Source: Chamaea fasciata (lineage: Eukaryota > Chordata > Aves > Passeriformes > Sylviidae). Taken from it: a DNA stretch of 64,000 bases. The stretch spans positions 42,495,621 through 42,559,620 of the forward strand of contig JARCOQ010000005.1 of assembly GCA_029207755.1 (NCBI GenBank), written 5' to 3'. Made by a program: the position numbers and the translations under genes. Positions 1-12,559 of this stretch are shown piece after piece. The stretch's first letter is position 1, and every line of letters starts with the position of its first letter. Below the pieces are notes generated by a model. The model had not been told where the DNA came from, made no database searches, and saw nothing but the letters and a program-made list of their open reading frames with translations.

Positions 1-49
1 GAGTGAACCTGGTGCAGCTTGGATGAAGATAGGTAAGGAATTGCAGCAC

Positions 50-430
50 CTGACAGCCAAGACTGCTGGGAGTGGTCAGCCTGGGGAAGAGAAGGTTCAG
101 GGGGATCTTATCCATGTGTACAAACCTGGGAGTAGGGAATGAAGAAAAGGGAGTCACTAACTTCTCTTAGTTGTGCCCTATTAAATGGGAAATTGGCACA
201 GATGAAAATGCATGAAATTCTATCCAAAGACAAGAAAACACTTGTTTTTACTGTGGAGGTGGTCAATCCCTGGATCCTGTGGCCCAGAGAGGTTTTAGAG
301 CCTCCGTCCTTGGAGGTACGGAAAACTAGAGGGGTCCTGGGAAACCTGCTTTGGCTGCCCCTTCTTGAGCAGGGGGGATGGTCTCCAGAAGTCCTTTCCA
401 ACCTCAATCATTCTGTGATTCTCTGATTGC
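50..430 (+). mobile_element. CR1 LINE 3' end, sense on plus strand
   Basis: This is the last ~380 bp of a CR1 non-LTR retrotransposon. Degenerate CR1 ORF2 C-terminal coding is readable: a 'gaagagaagg' block, then 'aaattctatcc', then 'gaggtggtcaatccctgg', then 'cttgagcagggg'. The short 3' tail is 'ttctgtgattctctgattg', a decayed form of the octamer repeat that ends CR1 copies. The left boundary is soft and the element may run off the window edge. It is 5'-truncated, as most CR1 copies are, and has no intact ORF. Family identity is from remembered CR1 consensus features, not a search. Confidence 0.85.
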
Positions 431-3400
431 GTATGTCAAACCATCTTACAGTTTCAGTTATTTTCAACATTGTTTCAAATTCTTTGAAAAATGTCTTCTA
501 GCATTATGACAGGCATGGGAGGAAGTGTAAAACAGGATAAATGTTCTGGCAGCAACCTTAATTGTCTTGTTTATACTAACCGGTATTTTGTTGTTTTTTT
601 CCTTTTCTCTATAATTTCCAGCTTGTGAAAAAACTACAATTCAGTGTATTTAGAGTGCAGAAATTCACTATGACTTCTTTTGACTCAGATATGCCTACAG
701 AAATGCTAGAAAAAGTGATTAAAATGCATCTATTAGGACTAGTTATTTGCAGTTTAAACGGCAAAGATATAGACATCTTTAACTAAAGCTGCTTATGGTT
801 TCTTGTTTTGCAGGAAGGAGTTCTTCAATCTGTTCAAGAAATATTCTGAATATATAAAACATTGATGCAAAGCATGTAAGAGCTTATTTTGTGGATGTAT
901 GGTGAATTCAAAGATAGAGCTGAAAAATGAAGGCTATTCATATTTGTGTATGAATCTGTATGCTTCATAACAAAAACTAAGAAACTGAATAACAGTTTTA
1001 ATTTAATGCCTATAAATAATAAATATTTAAGATTACATTTTGCAGCACAAAAAGTTGCATCAAGGCTACAGATGAGAAGTTCATCTTTTCATTTAAAAGA
1101 ACCACTTAGAAAGTTAAAATATAGCTCTTTTAGATGTTAACAAATGAAAATAAGATACTCAAGAATATATGATAATAGCAGTACTCAAAAGAATATTTTA
1201 TGGTTTAAGCAAACTACAAACACCTGCAAGACACCAACAAGCTGATAATTTGTTACTCGTGGAACCTTATAGCATAAAAAAAATAATACAAGTAGCAACA
1301 TTTTTTGTTTTGTGTATACAAAGAAACTTGTCATTAATTATCAATTACTAAATCTTGCAATCAAACAGCAAACCTACAGTAATATCACTGTGAAAAAATC
1401 AAACAAGTTTCCGCCATAGACCAAAAAGATCTTTTATGCATTCCTAACATGTATTAAAATGGAAACTTCTTCAAAGGACCAATAACATGTGTGCACTACA
1501 AATAAATTTCATCTACTAATATCATCCTAAATTTCTTTCTTGGTAAAATGGTGTGGAACAAAAGAATCTAGAAGAGATACAAAACCATTCAGAAGTGCAA
1601 CACTATTTTTCTTGCTTTAGTTAAGTTTATTTATGTAGTCAAAAAGTCACAATATGAATCATTGGTTTATAAGACACCTACCTTGATGGATAAACAACAG
1701 CTGAAGTTCCAACTGCTTCCAAATTTTGAGTAGAGATTTTCCAATGGGTCTTGTCTTCTATTATCATCATCATCTATTTTCATATATTTCTGTAAGAGCT
1801 TGAAGACATAGAGAAGATATTCAGTTATAATGTCTTTCAGGAAGTAATTTCTTTATAGTTCACTGACTTGAAAGAGAAGCATAATCTCCCTAAAAGTCAT
1901 ATGCAAGTTAAAACATTTTATATATTATTTATATATTTTTTTAATATATTATTCATCCAACATTTTAGTTTTCTATCTCCTTTTTAATGCAGGAATTTGA
2001 GTTTTACTCAGCCATACCAATGTACAGTAAAACTTACTTTTCAGAAAGTCATGTGATGTTTTCTAATAACTTTTTAATGACTCTCAAAAAAGTTCAGACT
2101 AGAGCTAGAGAGAGTATCTCAATACCTCAGTAAGTATATACACTTTATTTCTGCTGTGGTGGCATGCATGATAAAGACATATTTTCCATGAAAGTACACT
2201 GACAGACTTACAGGAGTTAGAGGGCAGAATATAATTATTATTATCCCAAATGCACATTGGTATACCCTGCTTCATTACTGGTATCGTATGAATGCTGTAT
2301 TTTTTTTTTTTTTTTTTACCAAAACACCTCTAAGGAATACACAATTTATTAATTTTCCTTCAAAACAATTTAATCTGCAAATTGAATCTATGGACACAAC
2401 CTAATGCAGAGTCATAGACAGCAAATGGAGGAACCTTCTAGATAGCCAATTCTTTTTTCTGCAGTTCCTTGTTCCAAGTTCATTGGTTTAGAGACTTTTA
2501 TGATTGTAGATCATCTATGGGAACTAAGGACCTGACTGAGAAGCACTTCAACTGTAGAATCATTTTATGGTTGTCTGAACCCTAAGTTGTGTCTGGAGGT
2601 TTCTCAGTTTCCTTTTAGTGCAAAATGAGCACCAAAACATGTCTCAAGACTTTGATGATTCTTCCCTTTCCTTCCCTCTTTGCTGCTTGTTTGTAGAAAA
2701 ATTTACTGTCTTGTGTCTTTACTTAGCTAAGTAAAGCTTAGCTTTACTTGGGCAAAGGAGACTGAAATTAGAAGTTTAAAACAAACCAGTACCCTGTCAG
2801 TTGTGCTCTTGAAAGGACACATTTTCTTTAGTTTGCTCTTCAGTTCAGCAACTTTACAGTAGCTTTCTGGCTTTCCACAAAATTCATACAGTTCTTCCTG
2901 GATATCCTGTCTTCTCTTTTTATCAGTCTTAACTTTGGAAGTCTTCCTTCATAAAGGAGAAAAACTTCCTTGTATCAGGAGCAAAACTTCTGTTTATCTT
3001 CATGCTTCATGCTCTCATCCTGTCTTTGGCTGCTTTCCCTCTGCTGCTGTTCAAGGCCTTCTCTGCGCCTATGCTATGCTCAGCCTACCTCAGGAGAAGA
3101 GCAAACTCCACTTCCCTGTTCCTTCCTAGAAGAGGTGGTACCAAAAAGCACAATCCCAGCCAGCTCTGGCAGTCATTCCCTCGGCTGCTCAGCCACAATC
3201 TTGTTACAAAACACACAGTTTGCATTTATGGAATGCAGGGTAATGTTGGTTGTCACACACAGACTGGAAGATTGTCATGGTGGGATCTAGTTTCAGTAAG
3301 CCTGAAAATAAGAAGGGAGAGCATGGAAAATAGATTCTAACTGATATTGTTAAAGATTAATATAAAATGTTTGCACAGACAAAAAGAAATACAGATAAAA

Positions 3401-3642
3401 AGAAGAGTCAAAAAGTCCTAGGTGCAAATGAACAAGAGATACAAGGATTAGTTTTGACTCAGATATTAAGCTTTGTTCCTGAGGCAGAACAGAGAACTAT
3501 TATTATTATTTAATCATGTGATTTATTTTTTTTTTGTTGATTTTTTTTTTTACATTAAAGGTCAGCTGTAGTCAGCCATTTGATACAGGTGCAGCAGCAG
3601 ACACAAAAATGGGTTTACACTGCTTCAGTAAGAGAAGAATGG
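431..3642. other. Intergenic, no gene recognised
   Basis: AT-rich sequence with no recognisable coding exon on either strand. It holds a T18 tract at 2,300-2,317 and short ATT/ATC microsatellite-like runs near 1,760, 2,236 and 3,500. Open frames near 2,935-3,340 overlap one another and resemble no protein I know. Confidence 0.6.
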
Positions 3643-3647
3643 ATGAC

Positions 3648-4172
3648 TGTCCTGGGTTGAAGCATATTCTATCACCATCTTCATGAACTGTTGAAACCAG
3701 GTGAGGCAGTGCTCCCTGCCTCCCCCATTCTGGATTATCTTCTGTTAATGGGCCCATCAGCACCTTTGCACAGCTCACAGATAACTCCCTCCTGGACTAT
3801 CTCCTGTTAATGGGCCCATCAGGCCTTATCACATGACTCACCATCCCATTGTGAGATGTTCCACCCAGAGGGAGGAACCAAGCATTCCAGCCTGGTTATA
3901 AGCTGAGACTCTGAACACCAGAGCAGCGTTTACCTACTGGACTCCCAGAGGACAAGAGCTACTGCTGGATCTTCAGACCCATTATTTCTACAGGATCACC
4001 CCTTCAACAGAACCACTCTGCTTGGACTGCTACTCCCACAGAGTGTGAGGTTGTATTCTGTCTTTGTCGGTGTTCTTGTACTACTGCATTTATTTATTTC
4101 TTTTAATTTTTTCCCTAAAAACTTATAATTCTGACTTACGACCTCCCACTGGTTTGATTTCAAACTAATACA
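3648..4172 (+). mobile_element. Diverged solo LTR of an endogenous retrovirus (LTR C)
   Basis: A 525-bp element begins TGTCCTGGGTTG and ends AACTAATACA, the TG...CA ends of a retroviral LTR. It is flanked by ATGAC (3,643-3,647) and ATTAC (4,173-4,177), a 5-bp target-site duplication with one substitution. It shares its block order with the two LTRs at 5,841 and 8,428: a 'ctgttaatgggcccatca'-type block, 'ggaggaaccaagc', 'caacagaaccac', and 'gtgaggttgtattctgtc'. It is therefore a diverged, older member of the same family. No gag, pol or env sequence adjoins it, so it is a solo LTR left by LTR-LTR recombination. It contains a near-perfect tandem duplication (separate entry). Confidence 0.75.
3730..3822 (+). 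repeat. Tandemly duplicated 31-bp block inside LTR C
   Basis: Two copies, 3,730-3,760 and 3,792-3,822, differ at 2 of 31 positions and start 62 bp apart. Each contains 'ctgttaatgggcccatcag'. They lie in the U3 part of the LTR, where duplicated enhancer-like blocks are common in retroviruses. That role is inference. Confidence 0.75.
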
Positions 4173-4177
4173 ATTAC

Positions 4178-5835
4178 AAAATAGCTGCATGAGTTGCAAA
4201 TATTTTTAAGACCTAAGACAATCATCCAAATGTGTCTAATAAAAGCAAGGAACCAGTCATTGCTAGGCTAGCCCATTTAATTTCATCTCCAAAACAAACA
4301 AACCATATGCTGAAACAAGAAGCAAATATTTTCTAAGCAAATAGAACATAATAAGAAGTTAAGTAACAATCAAGATGGACTTCTCCAAACATGTAATTTT
4401 AAAAAAATAATGGTCTTCCATTTGATCGGTATCCTTTTTTTGCAAGAGGGGAATTCGCAGGTATTTTGTGTCTTATCCAGTTATTCTTAAAACACAGTCC
4501 CATGACAAAGCTAGGGAAATGGCAATTGGATGAGGCAGCTGCACAGCTCATTGGAAATAATATCCAGAGGAGCAGTCATTCATGTTCCACTGTCAGACAG
4601 GCAGCTAAATAAAGAGGTTTCTGTGGGAATGTCTCCTGCACCTATGAGGGTTCGACACTTCTGTTAGTGAGTTGGAGGAATGGCTGCATAAATTTTTGAG
4701 GCAAATTTAGAATTCAAGATCATCTTGACAAATCTGAGAATTGGTCTGATAAAAACATGCTACAATTCAATAAGATAAGTGAAAAATCAATCTTTACAGA
4801 AAAATGTTTGTCTGTACAGATATAACTTGGGCAGGGCAAATATAACACAAATAATTGAGAGCAAATGTAGAGTTATAGTAAATCAGTATTGAAAATGAGG
4901 TAAATCTCTCGTATTGTTGTTAAAAAAGGCAAAAGCCACACATTAGAAATAAATCAAAGTGTTTTCTCTTAAATGAATGAAATAGGCCTGTGCTATCTGG
5001 TGCTGTGCAATCAAAGTTCATAAAAAACATCTGGATTGAATTCTTGAAAGAAAATGGTGTATTTACTCCAGAGCAAAATAGGTAGAAGGAAGCAGTAAAA
5101 AATAAATAAAATCAAAAGTTGTTTGTTTGTTTCTTTGTTTTTAGATAAACTACAACAAAAAATAGACACCAAAAATAGTCTCCAATAATAAAAATAGAAT
5201 GAAGTGCAGGAAAGTTCACCTCGGGTTGTTCATCTTCCAGGGCTGCAAGACATTATAGAAATGTTGGACAAATGTTTGGCATGGCTGTTTTAAATCTCTG
5301 CCTGTGAAAGAAGACTTGCACGACGGTGAGGAATAAATAGAGAACTACAGTGCTTTCTTTTCCCAACCATCAATAAAAAAATGGGTTGGAAAAAAATGTA
5401 TGTAAATATTGTGGCTTTTCATTAATTGAATCCATTTTGTGCAATATTTCAGATCTTTCACACACACATTCTCCCCTTGAGTGCATTTTGAAGTAGTATG
5501 CAAACTTAATTTGAAGATTAACAGGGGAAGCAACTCACGAAGTACAGACTGTCACCTACTATTTGTAAGGGTTTATATACACATAGACTGTAATGTCTAA
5601 TTACAAATTTGTGATAGTTGATTCTTGCTCTCAGAACTCTGATTCGAACACTTAAAGGACATTTCAAGATAAACATGGACTAAATGGGAAATCAGTCTCA
5701 AAAAAGATTTTATTAGACTCCATCTAAACACTCTAGTAAATTGATGTTGAACAAGCAGACAATTTTATATTATTTACTTCAATGTATTTTTTTAATATCA
5801 ACATTTTTGTGACTGTTATAATCCCAACTGCCTTT
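4178..5835. other. Intergenic, no gene recognised
   Basis: AT-rich unique-looking sequence between two LTRs. No exon, RNA gene or recognisable repeat was seen. Confidence 0.6.
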
Positions 5836-5840
5836 GACAC

Positions 5841-6535
5841 TGTCTTGGTTTAAGATAGACAGGTATCTGCCAGGGAGGGTTGGAGTCTCCCTTGAAATGT
5901 AAGCCCCTCCACCCTTTTCCAAATTATCATAAATTTGCAATTCAAAGGCTGTCAGGCAAGGATTTTGGGAATAGGTATAGCAGTTCTTTACTAGGGATAT
6001 AAAAATACAGATGTTGTAGTACACAAGAATAAGAAAGCAAACAAACTAAGAAGAAATCTTAGAAAACCTTGACAGAGTCAGAAATACAACCTGACACCCT
6101 GTTGGTCAGGGTGTTGGAAGCAGTCCAAAGTAAGCCCTCCTGGAGTGGCAGATGTGGTTCTGTTGGAGTAGAGATGGTCCCGTTGAAGAAAAAGGGTCCA
6201 GTAATGGTGAGATGGGTCCGGTCTTCCTCCAGGGATCCGGTGGAAAACTGGACACTTAGTGGCACTGTGGCTCCTTTCTATCTAGGTTAAGATGGTTTGG
6301 CTCCTCCTCCCTGCGTGGAGCAGCTTACAATAGTACGATGTAATGTGTAATGTCATTGGTGTGCTCTTAATGGTCCATTAGCAGAAGATATCTCCATGGG
6401 AGTAGTGAAACAATGAAGAGAGATAAGTAGCACTCCACCGTCTGATAAGCGACACTGACCCATTGGGACAAAGATAAGCAATTCTGCTCCACCCAGATGG
6501 AATAGAATAACATGTACTTTACAAAACCCATGACA
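5841..6535 (-). mobile_element. Solo LTR, minus strand (LTR A)
   Basis: A 695-bp LTR. Read on the minus strand it starts TGTCATGGGTTTTG and ends CTTAAACCAAGACA. It has a perfect 5-bp target-site duplication: GACAC at 5,836-5,840 and 6,536-6,540 on the plus strand. Its near-twin, of identical length, lies inverted at 8,428-9,122; sampled blocks show about 97-98% identity. The interior has a CCAAT-type motif but no viral coding domain, and open frames of about 70 codons match between the copies only because the DNA does. Young solo LTR of a passerine-type endogenous retrovirus; I cannot name the subfamily. Confidence 0.8.
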
Positions 6536-6540
6536 GACAC

Positions 6541-8422
6541 AAATTATATCCATTTTATGTTCAGGAATTAGATTTCTCATTATCACCCCTTTTAAGCTGC
6601 CCCACTTTAGATAGTAGAATTAAACATTCATGAAACAATAGAATGTAAGAAAACATGAGATCCTGAGGGAATTCACCTGGGAAGAAGAAGAACTGGACTC
6701 CAAATTCTGCTTGAATTAATATTTAATGGGTTTTCTCTTCATTTTTCTCTGGTTCAGTGAATACTTCACTGCAAAGCCAAACAGCTCTCTTGGGAAAATC
6801 ACAGCCAAGGGTACTTCTCAGAAAAGATTCAGACAAGGTTTGTCATGTAATTTCTTTTCTTATTTCTTTCAAATGGAGGGTTGTTTCTGAGTATCTACAA
6901 CCAAAGATATTGTGGAATCTCCCTCACTGGAGATGTTCAGGAACTGCCTGGAAACAATCTTGAGCCATGCCCTCTAGGACGGCCCTGCTGAAGCAGGCAG
7001 GTTGGAGCACATGACCCACTGTGGTCCCTTCCAACCATGCCCATTCTGTGTTTCTGTGTTTCTCTGACTCTGCAGCCCTGCCCCTGTTCCCCTCTGTGAC
7101 TGTTACTGCACATGCTACACAAGGTCAAAACCAGTACAACAGTAAAGGAGACTGTACATGACTCCAGTTGGTAAGGGATTAGACAGCAGGTCACAGGAAT
7201 TTGTACCTTACCTTTGGTTTCCGAGTTGTCCTCACTGAAGCATATTGTGGTTTTCAGCTACACTGTCAAATAAAATCTCAAAGTAGTTGTATTTTCAAGA
7301 AACACAACATAGGGATTGATCAGAAATATTTGTATGAAAAATGAGATGAAGAGATTGACGACAATAGAAAAGTAAGGTACAAGATGTTTGTGTTGGTCAT
7401 TTTGACTACTGCCAGTGAAGCAGGTCAGGAAATCTTTGCTTCCCAATCAGTGGCTGTAGTGTCATGCCAAAGCCACTCCTACTCCTCCTAACTTCTGCGG
7501 CAAACTGAATTATTCAAAAATTTTATCAGACATGGGAATATAACTAAGGCACAAGACTCATAATCACAAAGAATAATTTGCTTTCTGAGGGAAACAAAAG
7601 GGTAATTGTCTCTATTGAGAATCCAGTTTGATGAACACCTAATGATATATTATTATTTAACAATCCCCATGTGTGCTTTTAAGTAGAAGAATAGTACATA
7701 GATTATTTCATACGCAATGTTCTTTTATTACTTTCCTTCTGTTACGAGAAACTTTTCTATAAAATTAATGCTAAATATCACCTTTTCAGTTTTTGTTGCA
7801 CCCTAGAGAAGTTGTTTAATCATTAACACATGAGGGAATTTTTAGAATGAAACTGAATCTTTTAAAGGAAAGATGAGATCAAAAGATATTCACTAGAGGC
7901 ACATATGATACAATTAGGAATAAGAAAAATACTTATACCCTATTGGCTTAATTAATAACATTCTCCTGTAAAATTATTTTTAAAAAATAAATAATAATAA
8001 CAAATTAATAGGCTGTGGAGGCCTTGAAAGCGAGATAATAAAATAGGAAATGAGTTTCTGTTGGAATATGAGTCACTGTTGAACAGAAAACAATTTTTGT
8101 TACAAAGGGATTTATTAGAATAGCTAAAACTCATAAATGGACGACAGCAAAACCTGGCCTGAATGTATGACAAATAACAATACAACTCTGATTCTCCTTA
8201 TGAACTTGAAAAATTTGTTTTCTGAAATCTTTTTCATATATGTTGATTAGTTTCCTCGTGTAAAGTTGTTATACCTTTTTAATTGCTATATATTTTTTTT
8301 ATGTTCAGTTTAAAGGACATGAGATTTTGAATCAAATCCAAAATGTTTCCATTTTTTCGTTGACCAGTTGCAGTTGATTTACCAGTTAAATACTTAAAAT
8401 TCTAATAAACTGAATATAATTT
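6541..8422. other. 1.88-kb spacer between the inverted LTRs
   Basis: Mostly AT-rich sequence without a recognisable gene. The only identifiable element is the CR1 3' end at about 6,900-7,070. Confidence 0.6.
6900..7070 (+). mobile_element. CR1 LINE 3' end, sense on plus strand
   Basis: About 170 bp with the CR1 terminal order: 'gtggaatctccctcactgg', 'cctgctgaagcagg', 'gtcccttccaaccatgcc', then three decayed tail octamers 'attctgtgtttctgtgtttc'. It is 5'-truncated and non-coding. Confidence 0.8.
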
Positions 8423-8427
8423 GTGTC

Positions 8428-9122
8428 TGTCGTGAGTTTTGTAAAGTACATGTTATTCTATTCCATCTGGGTGGAGCAGAATTGCTTATCTTTGTCCAAA
8501 TGGGTCAGTGTCGCTTATCAGACGGTGGAGTGCTACTTATCTCTCTTCATTGCTTCGCTACTCCCTTGGGGATATCTTCTGCTAATGGACCATTAAGAGC
8601 ACACCAATGACATTACACATTACATCGTACTATTGTAAGCTGCTCCATGCAGGGAGGAGGAGCCAAACCATCTTAACCTAGATAGAAAGGAGCCACAGTG
8701 CCACTAAGTATCCAGTTTTCCACCGGATCCCTGGAGGAAGACCGGACCCATCTCACCATTACTGGACCCTTTTTCTTCAATGGGACCATCTCTACTCCAA
8801 CAGAACCACATCTGCCGCTCCAGGAGGGCTTACTTTGGACTGCTTCCAACACCCTGACCAACAGGGTGTCAGGTTGTATTTCTGACTCTGTCAAGGTTTT
8901 CTAAAATTTCTTGTTTGTTTGTTTGCTTTCTTATTCTTGTGTACTACAACATCTGTATTTTTATATCCCTAGTAAAGAACTGCTATACCTATTCCCAAAA
9001 TCCTTGCCTGACAGCCTTTGAATTGCAAATTTATGATAATTTGGAAAAGGGTGGAGGGGCTTACATTTCAAGGGAGACTCCAACCCTCCCTGGCAGATAC
9101 CTGTCTATCTTAAACCAAGACA
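8428..9122 (+). mobile_element. Solo LTR, plus strand (LTR B)
   Basis: A 695-bp LTR starting TGTCGTGAGTTTTG and ending CTTAAACCAAGACA, the inverted near-copy of LTR A. Its 5' flank is GTGTC (8,423-8,427) but its 3' flank is CCATG, so it has no target-site duplication. The 5' flank matches the 5' flank of LTR A over about 21 bp (both contain ATATAATTTGTGTC next to the LTR), while the 3' flanks share nothing. This points to rearrangement or duplication rather than a simple independent insertion. No internal retroviral sequence adjoins it. Confidence 0.8.
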
Positions 9123-11152
9123 CCATGTTTTTCATGCAAGGTGGTAGGTACAACCCAAACTTCCAAAAGTGCAGAAGATGAAAATGTTAATTTTAATAGC
9201 TAAATCTACAGAGCAGTGAGGGAAAGGAGTAGGAAGCAGCCCTGGCCAGGGTACAGGAAAGCAAAAAGCAGAGATGCCACTCTGGGATGATCGTAGATGG
9301 AACATAGAACACTAGCTTTCTCATGTCATTTTTGGCTACAAAAGGATTGACAATTTCTTGTTTGGAGATCCATCTGTAATGTAGTGGATGACATTTAACA
9401 GTAAAAGTAGGAGGTCTTTACTCTTCTATCCCAAACCATCCTGAAGTTACTTGGTGTGCTGGATCCATTGGGGTGCAGTGAGGCTGCCTACAGGAAGCAC
9501 AAGGGAGAAGACCTATGTCCTGTCTGAATTGTGACTAGTCTTGGACACGAGACAGGTGTCTAGCAGAAGGTGAGATACACCACTCCTGGTCATATCCAGA
9601 GGCTGAACTTCAAGTTTCTTATTTACGAAATCTAAGTGTCCTTAGTATTTTAATGCCTTAGGAATTGGGCAATAACTGAAAAGTTTTTTAGAGGGTTTTG
9701 AACAGGGTGTTTACTTCCAAATTTTTCCATTTACATATTTTGTGGATATGGTCTTGGGGCTACACTACAATGGGTTTTCCTTTGTTTCAATTCGTGAGAA
9801 CCAACACCCATATGCCTGTGAAATATATTCAAGAGGATTACCAAATGTCAACTGCTTTGAAATACCCTGCTCATGAGTTATTTTGGTAAGTGGCATTTAA
9901 TTAAATATTTTTAAAGGCAAAAGACTGATGAAAAATAGAAACATATCTGGTTTGTCATATAAATATTTTGCTATTATATTTACATGGTAGAAAATTCTGA
10001 ATCTTGAAAATCTTGCAAAAATGTTGTTATACCAAAAAGGGACGTTTCACTTGCTCCGACACAGTTGTGTTCTGACATGTGCTGATCATTCTGAATATCA
10101 TTAGCAACCATAATATTTTGCATAGCTTTGATAAGAGACACATCGTTACTCCATTAAAAAATTTCTTTGTTTTTCCTCTCAAAATGTTTCTGCCATAAAG
10201 TTAAAGTGATACAAAAGTTTCTTATCAACTTGAGATCCTTTTGGCAATGATTTTCACTTATAACAAATTAGAAACAGAATAATGTGAAATAATTCACTCC
10301 AATCTCTTTTTTCTTGTAGTCCTGCCTCTCATCGCCTTTTTTGGGAAAAGGGCCAGTGAGGAACTGAAGCACATCTGATCCTTGTTTTGCATAAAATAAA
10401 AAACAGTAGAGATTTTGGAACATCAGAACCTACAATTTTATGTTGCTTGGTGAAAGTCAGGCTCTCTCATGTTTAATTGTGGCTTAAGGGAATTTGGTTG
10501 TACTCTGTATAACTGAAACTCATGTTTCTGAAATTTCTCACACCTCTGCAAGAAGAGAAACCACTGAATAACCAAACCATTCATATAAACTATGTCGTGG
10601 CAGCTCTAATTTAGAGGTAGAATCTGGAGCTGGGTCTCCCACAGACTGAAGGAGCGGCCTTGTTGCTGGTTAATGAAACTTTTTATTTTGTGTTTATGAA
10701 ACAACTAGTCATGAAAGTGGAGAATCTAATTATCAGTTTTATTTGTAGAAAATGCAGATAGAACAAATCACTAAATGTAGGAGCTGCTAGAGTCCAAACA
10801 CTTTCTCAGCTATGTGCTGAGCTGCTGCAGTCCCTGTAGGGCTGCCACAGGCATGATCCTTTCTAGTTGGACTAGTTGTCTCAGCTATCTCATCCCAGAA
10901 GTGAGTAACTTCATAAAAATTTTGGCTTCAGTCAATCAGCATCTTTCAACAAATGTTATTTCCCAGGAAAATTCCTGGATCAATTTTAATTATGACATGT
11001 TAATTCTGCAAAGGTGTGATACTTGTGTTGTTGACTAAGTGAAAGAAGTCAGAATGTCTGGTAAGTTTGTATTCTGCCCTGATTATCTGTAGGATAATAA
11101 GTTACAGGATGTGTATGCAAGTTTGGACAAAGTTACATGACAGGCCAAGACA

Positions 11153-11197
11153 AAAGAGGAAGGGAGGAAAGGCGGAAGGGAGGGAGGAAGGAAGGGG
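11153..11197 (+). repeat. Purine-rich GGAA/GGGA simple repeat
   Basis: Almost pure purine run with irregular GGGA and GGAA units, interrupted by a single C. Imperfect microsatellite. Confidence 0.7.
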
Positions 11198-11583
11198 TTT
11201 TTTCCCAGGGAGAAAGACAACAAGAAAACAAAAGACTAATTTTATTTTTGTGCATTCTCCCTACAGCAAAATAGGAGGCTCCTAGAAAGAGGGATAGAAA
11301 GAGGTTAATAGGAAGAAGTTATTTCAGATGACAATTCAGAAACTCTCAGATGTTCTGAATTGCCCCTCTGGAATAGCTCATCTCTTTCCATTAACTAGAA
11401 AAAGAATGTAGCATGACTTCTCTGGAACTAACCTCTGTGTACAGTCACTCAGCACTGCTGTGCAAAGCAGTAATGCATACATTTGTACACAGTGTCTCTG
11501 ACTTCTGGAACCCATCATGCATTCAAAGTCATCCAAGTTTCTATAGGAAAATGATGGGATTTGTTTCATGTTCAATTTCTAGG

Positions 11584-11666
11584 AAAAAAAAAAACCAAAA
11601 AAAAACCTACAAGAACAAAACAAACAAAAAACTAAACCAAAAAAAACCCAGAAAAAAACAAAACTA
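11584..11666 (+). repeat. A-rich low-complexity block
   Basis: About 80 bp of A runs broken by CC, C or CT, such as AAAACC and AAACAA. It could be a decayed poly(A)-type tail, but no retroelement body is recognisable upstream. Confidence 0.7.
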
Positions 11667-12559
11667 CTTTTCACAAATACTATAGATGCGTCTTCAAACT
11701 AAAGGACCCTTCCGAAATATAATCAGTTTTTCTTACAGATTGCCAAAACTGCGAGTGCAGTCTTAACTTGCTATAAAATCCAATGTGGGAACCATGCACA
11801 CTTTTTCAGCCTTTCTGTTGGAGTTTGGTAGGGCCGGTTGACCAGAAGCTAGTGGGCTGCTCTGGGAAGCTGGAAGACAAGTGCCTTTCTCTGGCAACAG
11901 TTTTTCTTCGGGGTTGTGCTCATGGCTGCTGAAGTAAAGATACGGGTTCAATATTTTCACCATTGACCCAGCAAAAGGAAACTTCAATTTATAAAAAAAA
12001 TGTGCTAACAGAAATACAACATCCTCATAGCATCCCAAAACGTAACATCTCTTCTTGGTCACATTGTGGGGACGAAGTGGATATCATTGATACACTGCTG
12101 TTATCTCCTCCTCTCAGACCAAGAAGAATACGCATTTGGAAGCCTGATGTGTCTACGCAGCAAAGTCTGAGAAGACTAAATTGTATTTCTACAGAATACT
12201 ATCCAGTAGACAAATCTCATCCAGTTGCTTAAGACTGAAGCCCAGCAGCACACTGCCATCTACAAACACAGCAGCGTTGATGGCCCACAGGGCAGCCCAT
12301 AGCACCGTGGAGAGCCAGAAGTGGCAGTGCAAGCATCTGGGCAGAGCAGAGCTCGGCTGACCTTGCTGCCAGGGTTGCTGGTTATCACTGGTTGCCATTA
12401 TTTCAGGCTGAGGCCAGGAAACATTGGCTGTGTGAGCACCCCCAGCATATTGCCTTTGTTCCCAAATACCATGTTGTGTGGCATGTGGGAACAGTCACCA
12501 TACCACCCTTCTGTGGGGAAACAATGCAGATGCGACCTTCAGGGAGTGTCTGGCATCTT

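Larger units (their letters stand above)
9123..12559. other. Intergenic, no gene recognised; low-complexity blocks
   Basis: No coding exon or RNA gene was recognised. Contains a purine-only GGAA/GGGA-rich tract at 11,153-11,197 and an A-rich block with AAACC/AAACAA units at 11,584-11,666. Confidence 0.6.

Noticed and set aside
6069..6290. 73-codon frame repeated almost exactly at 8,673-8,894
   Set aside because: The two frames match because they lie in the inverted LTR copies; they are non-coding LTR sequence.
5836..9127. Full-length provirus with LTRs A and B as its two ends
   Set aside because: The LTRs are inverted relative to each other, the spacer has no gag, pol, env, primer-binding site or polypurine tract, and LTR A has its own target-site duplication.
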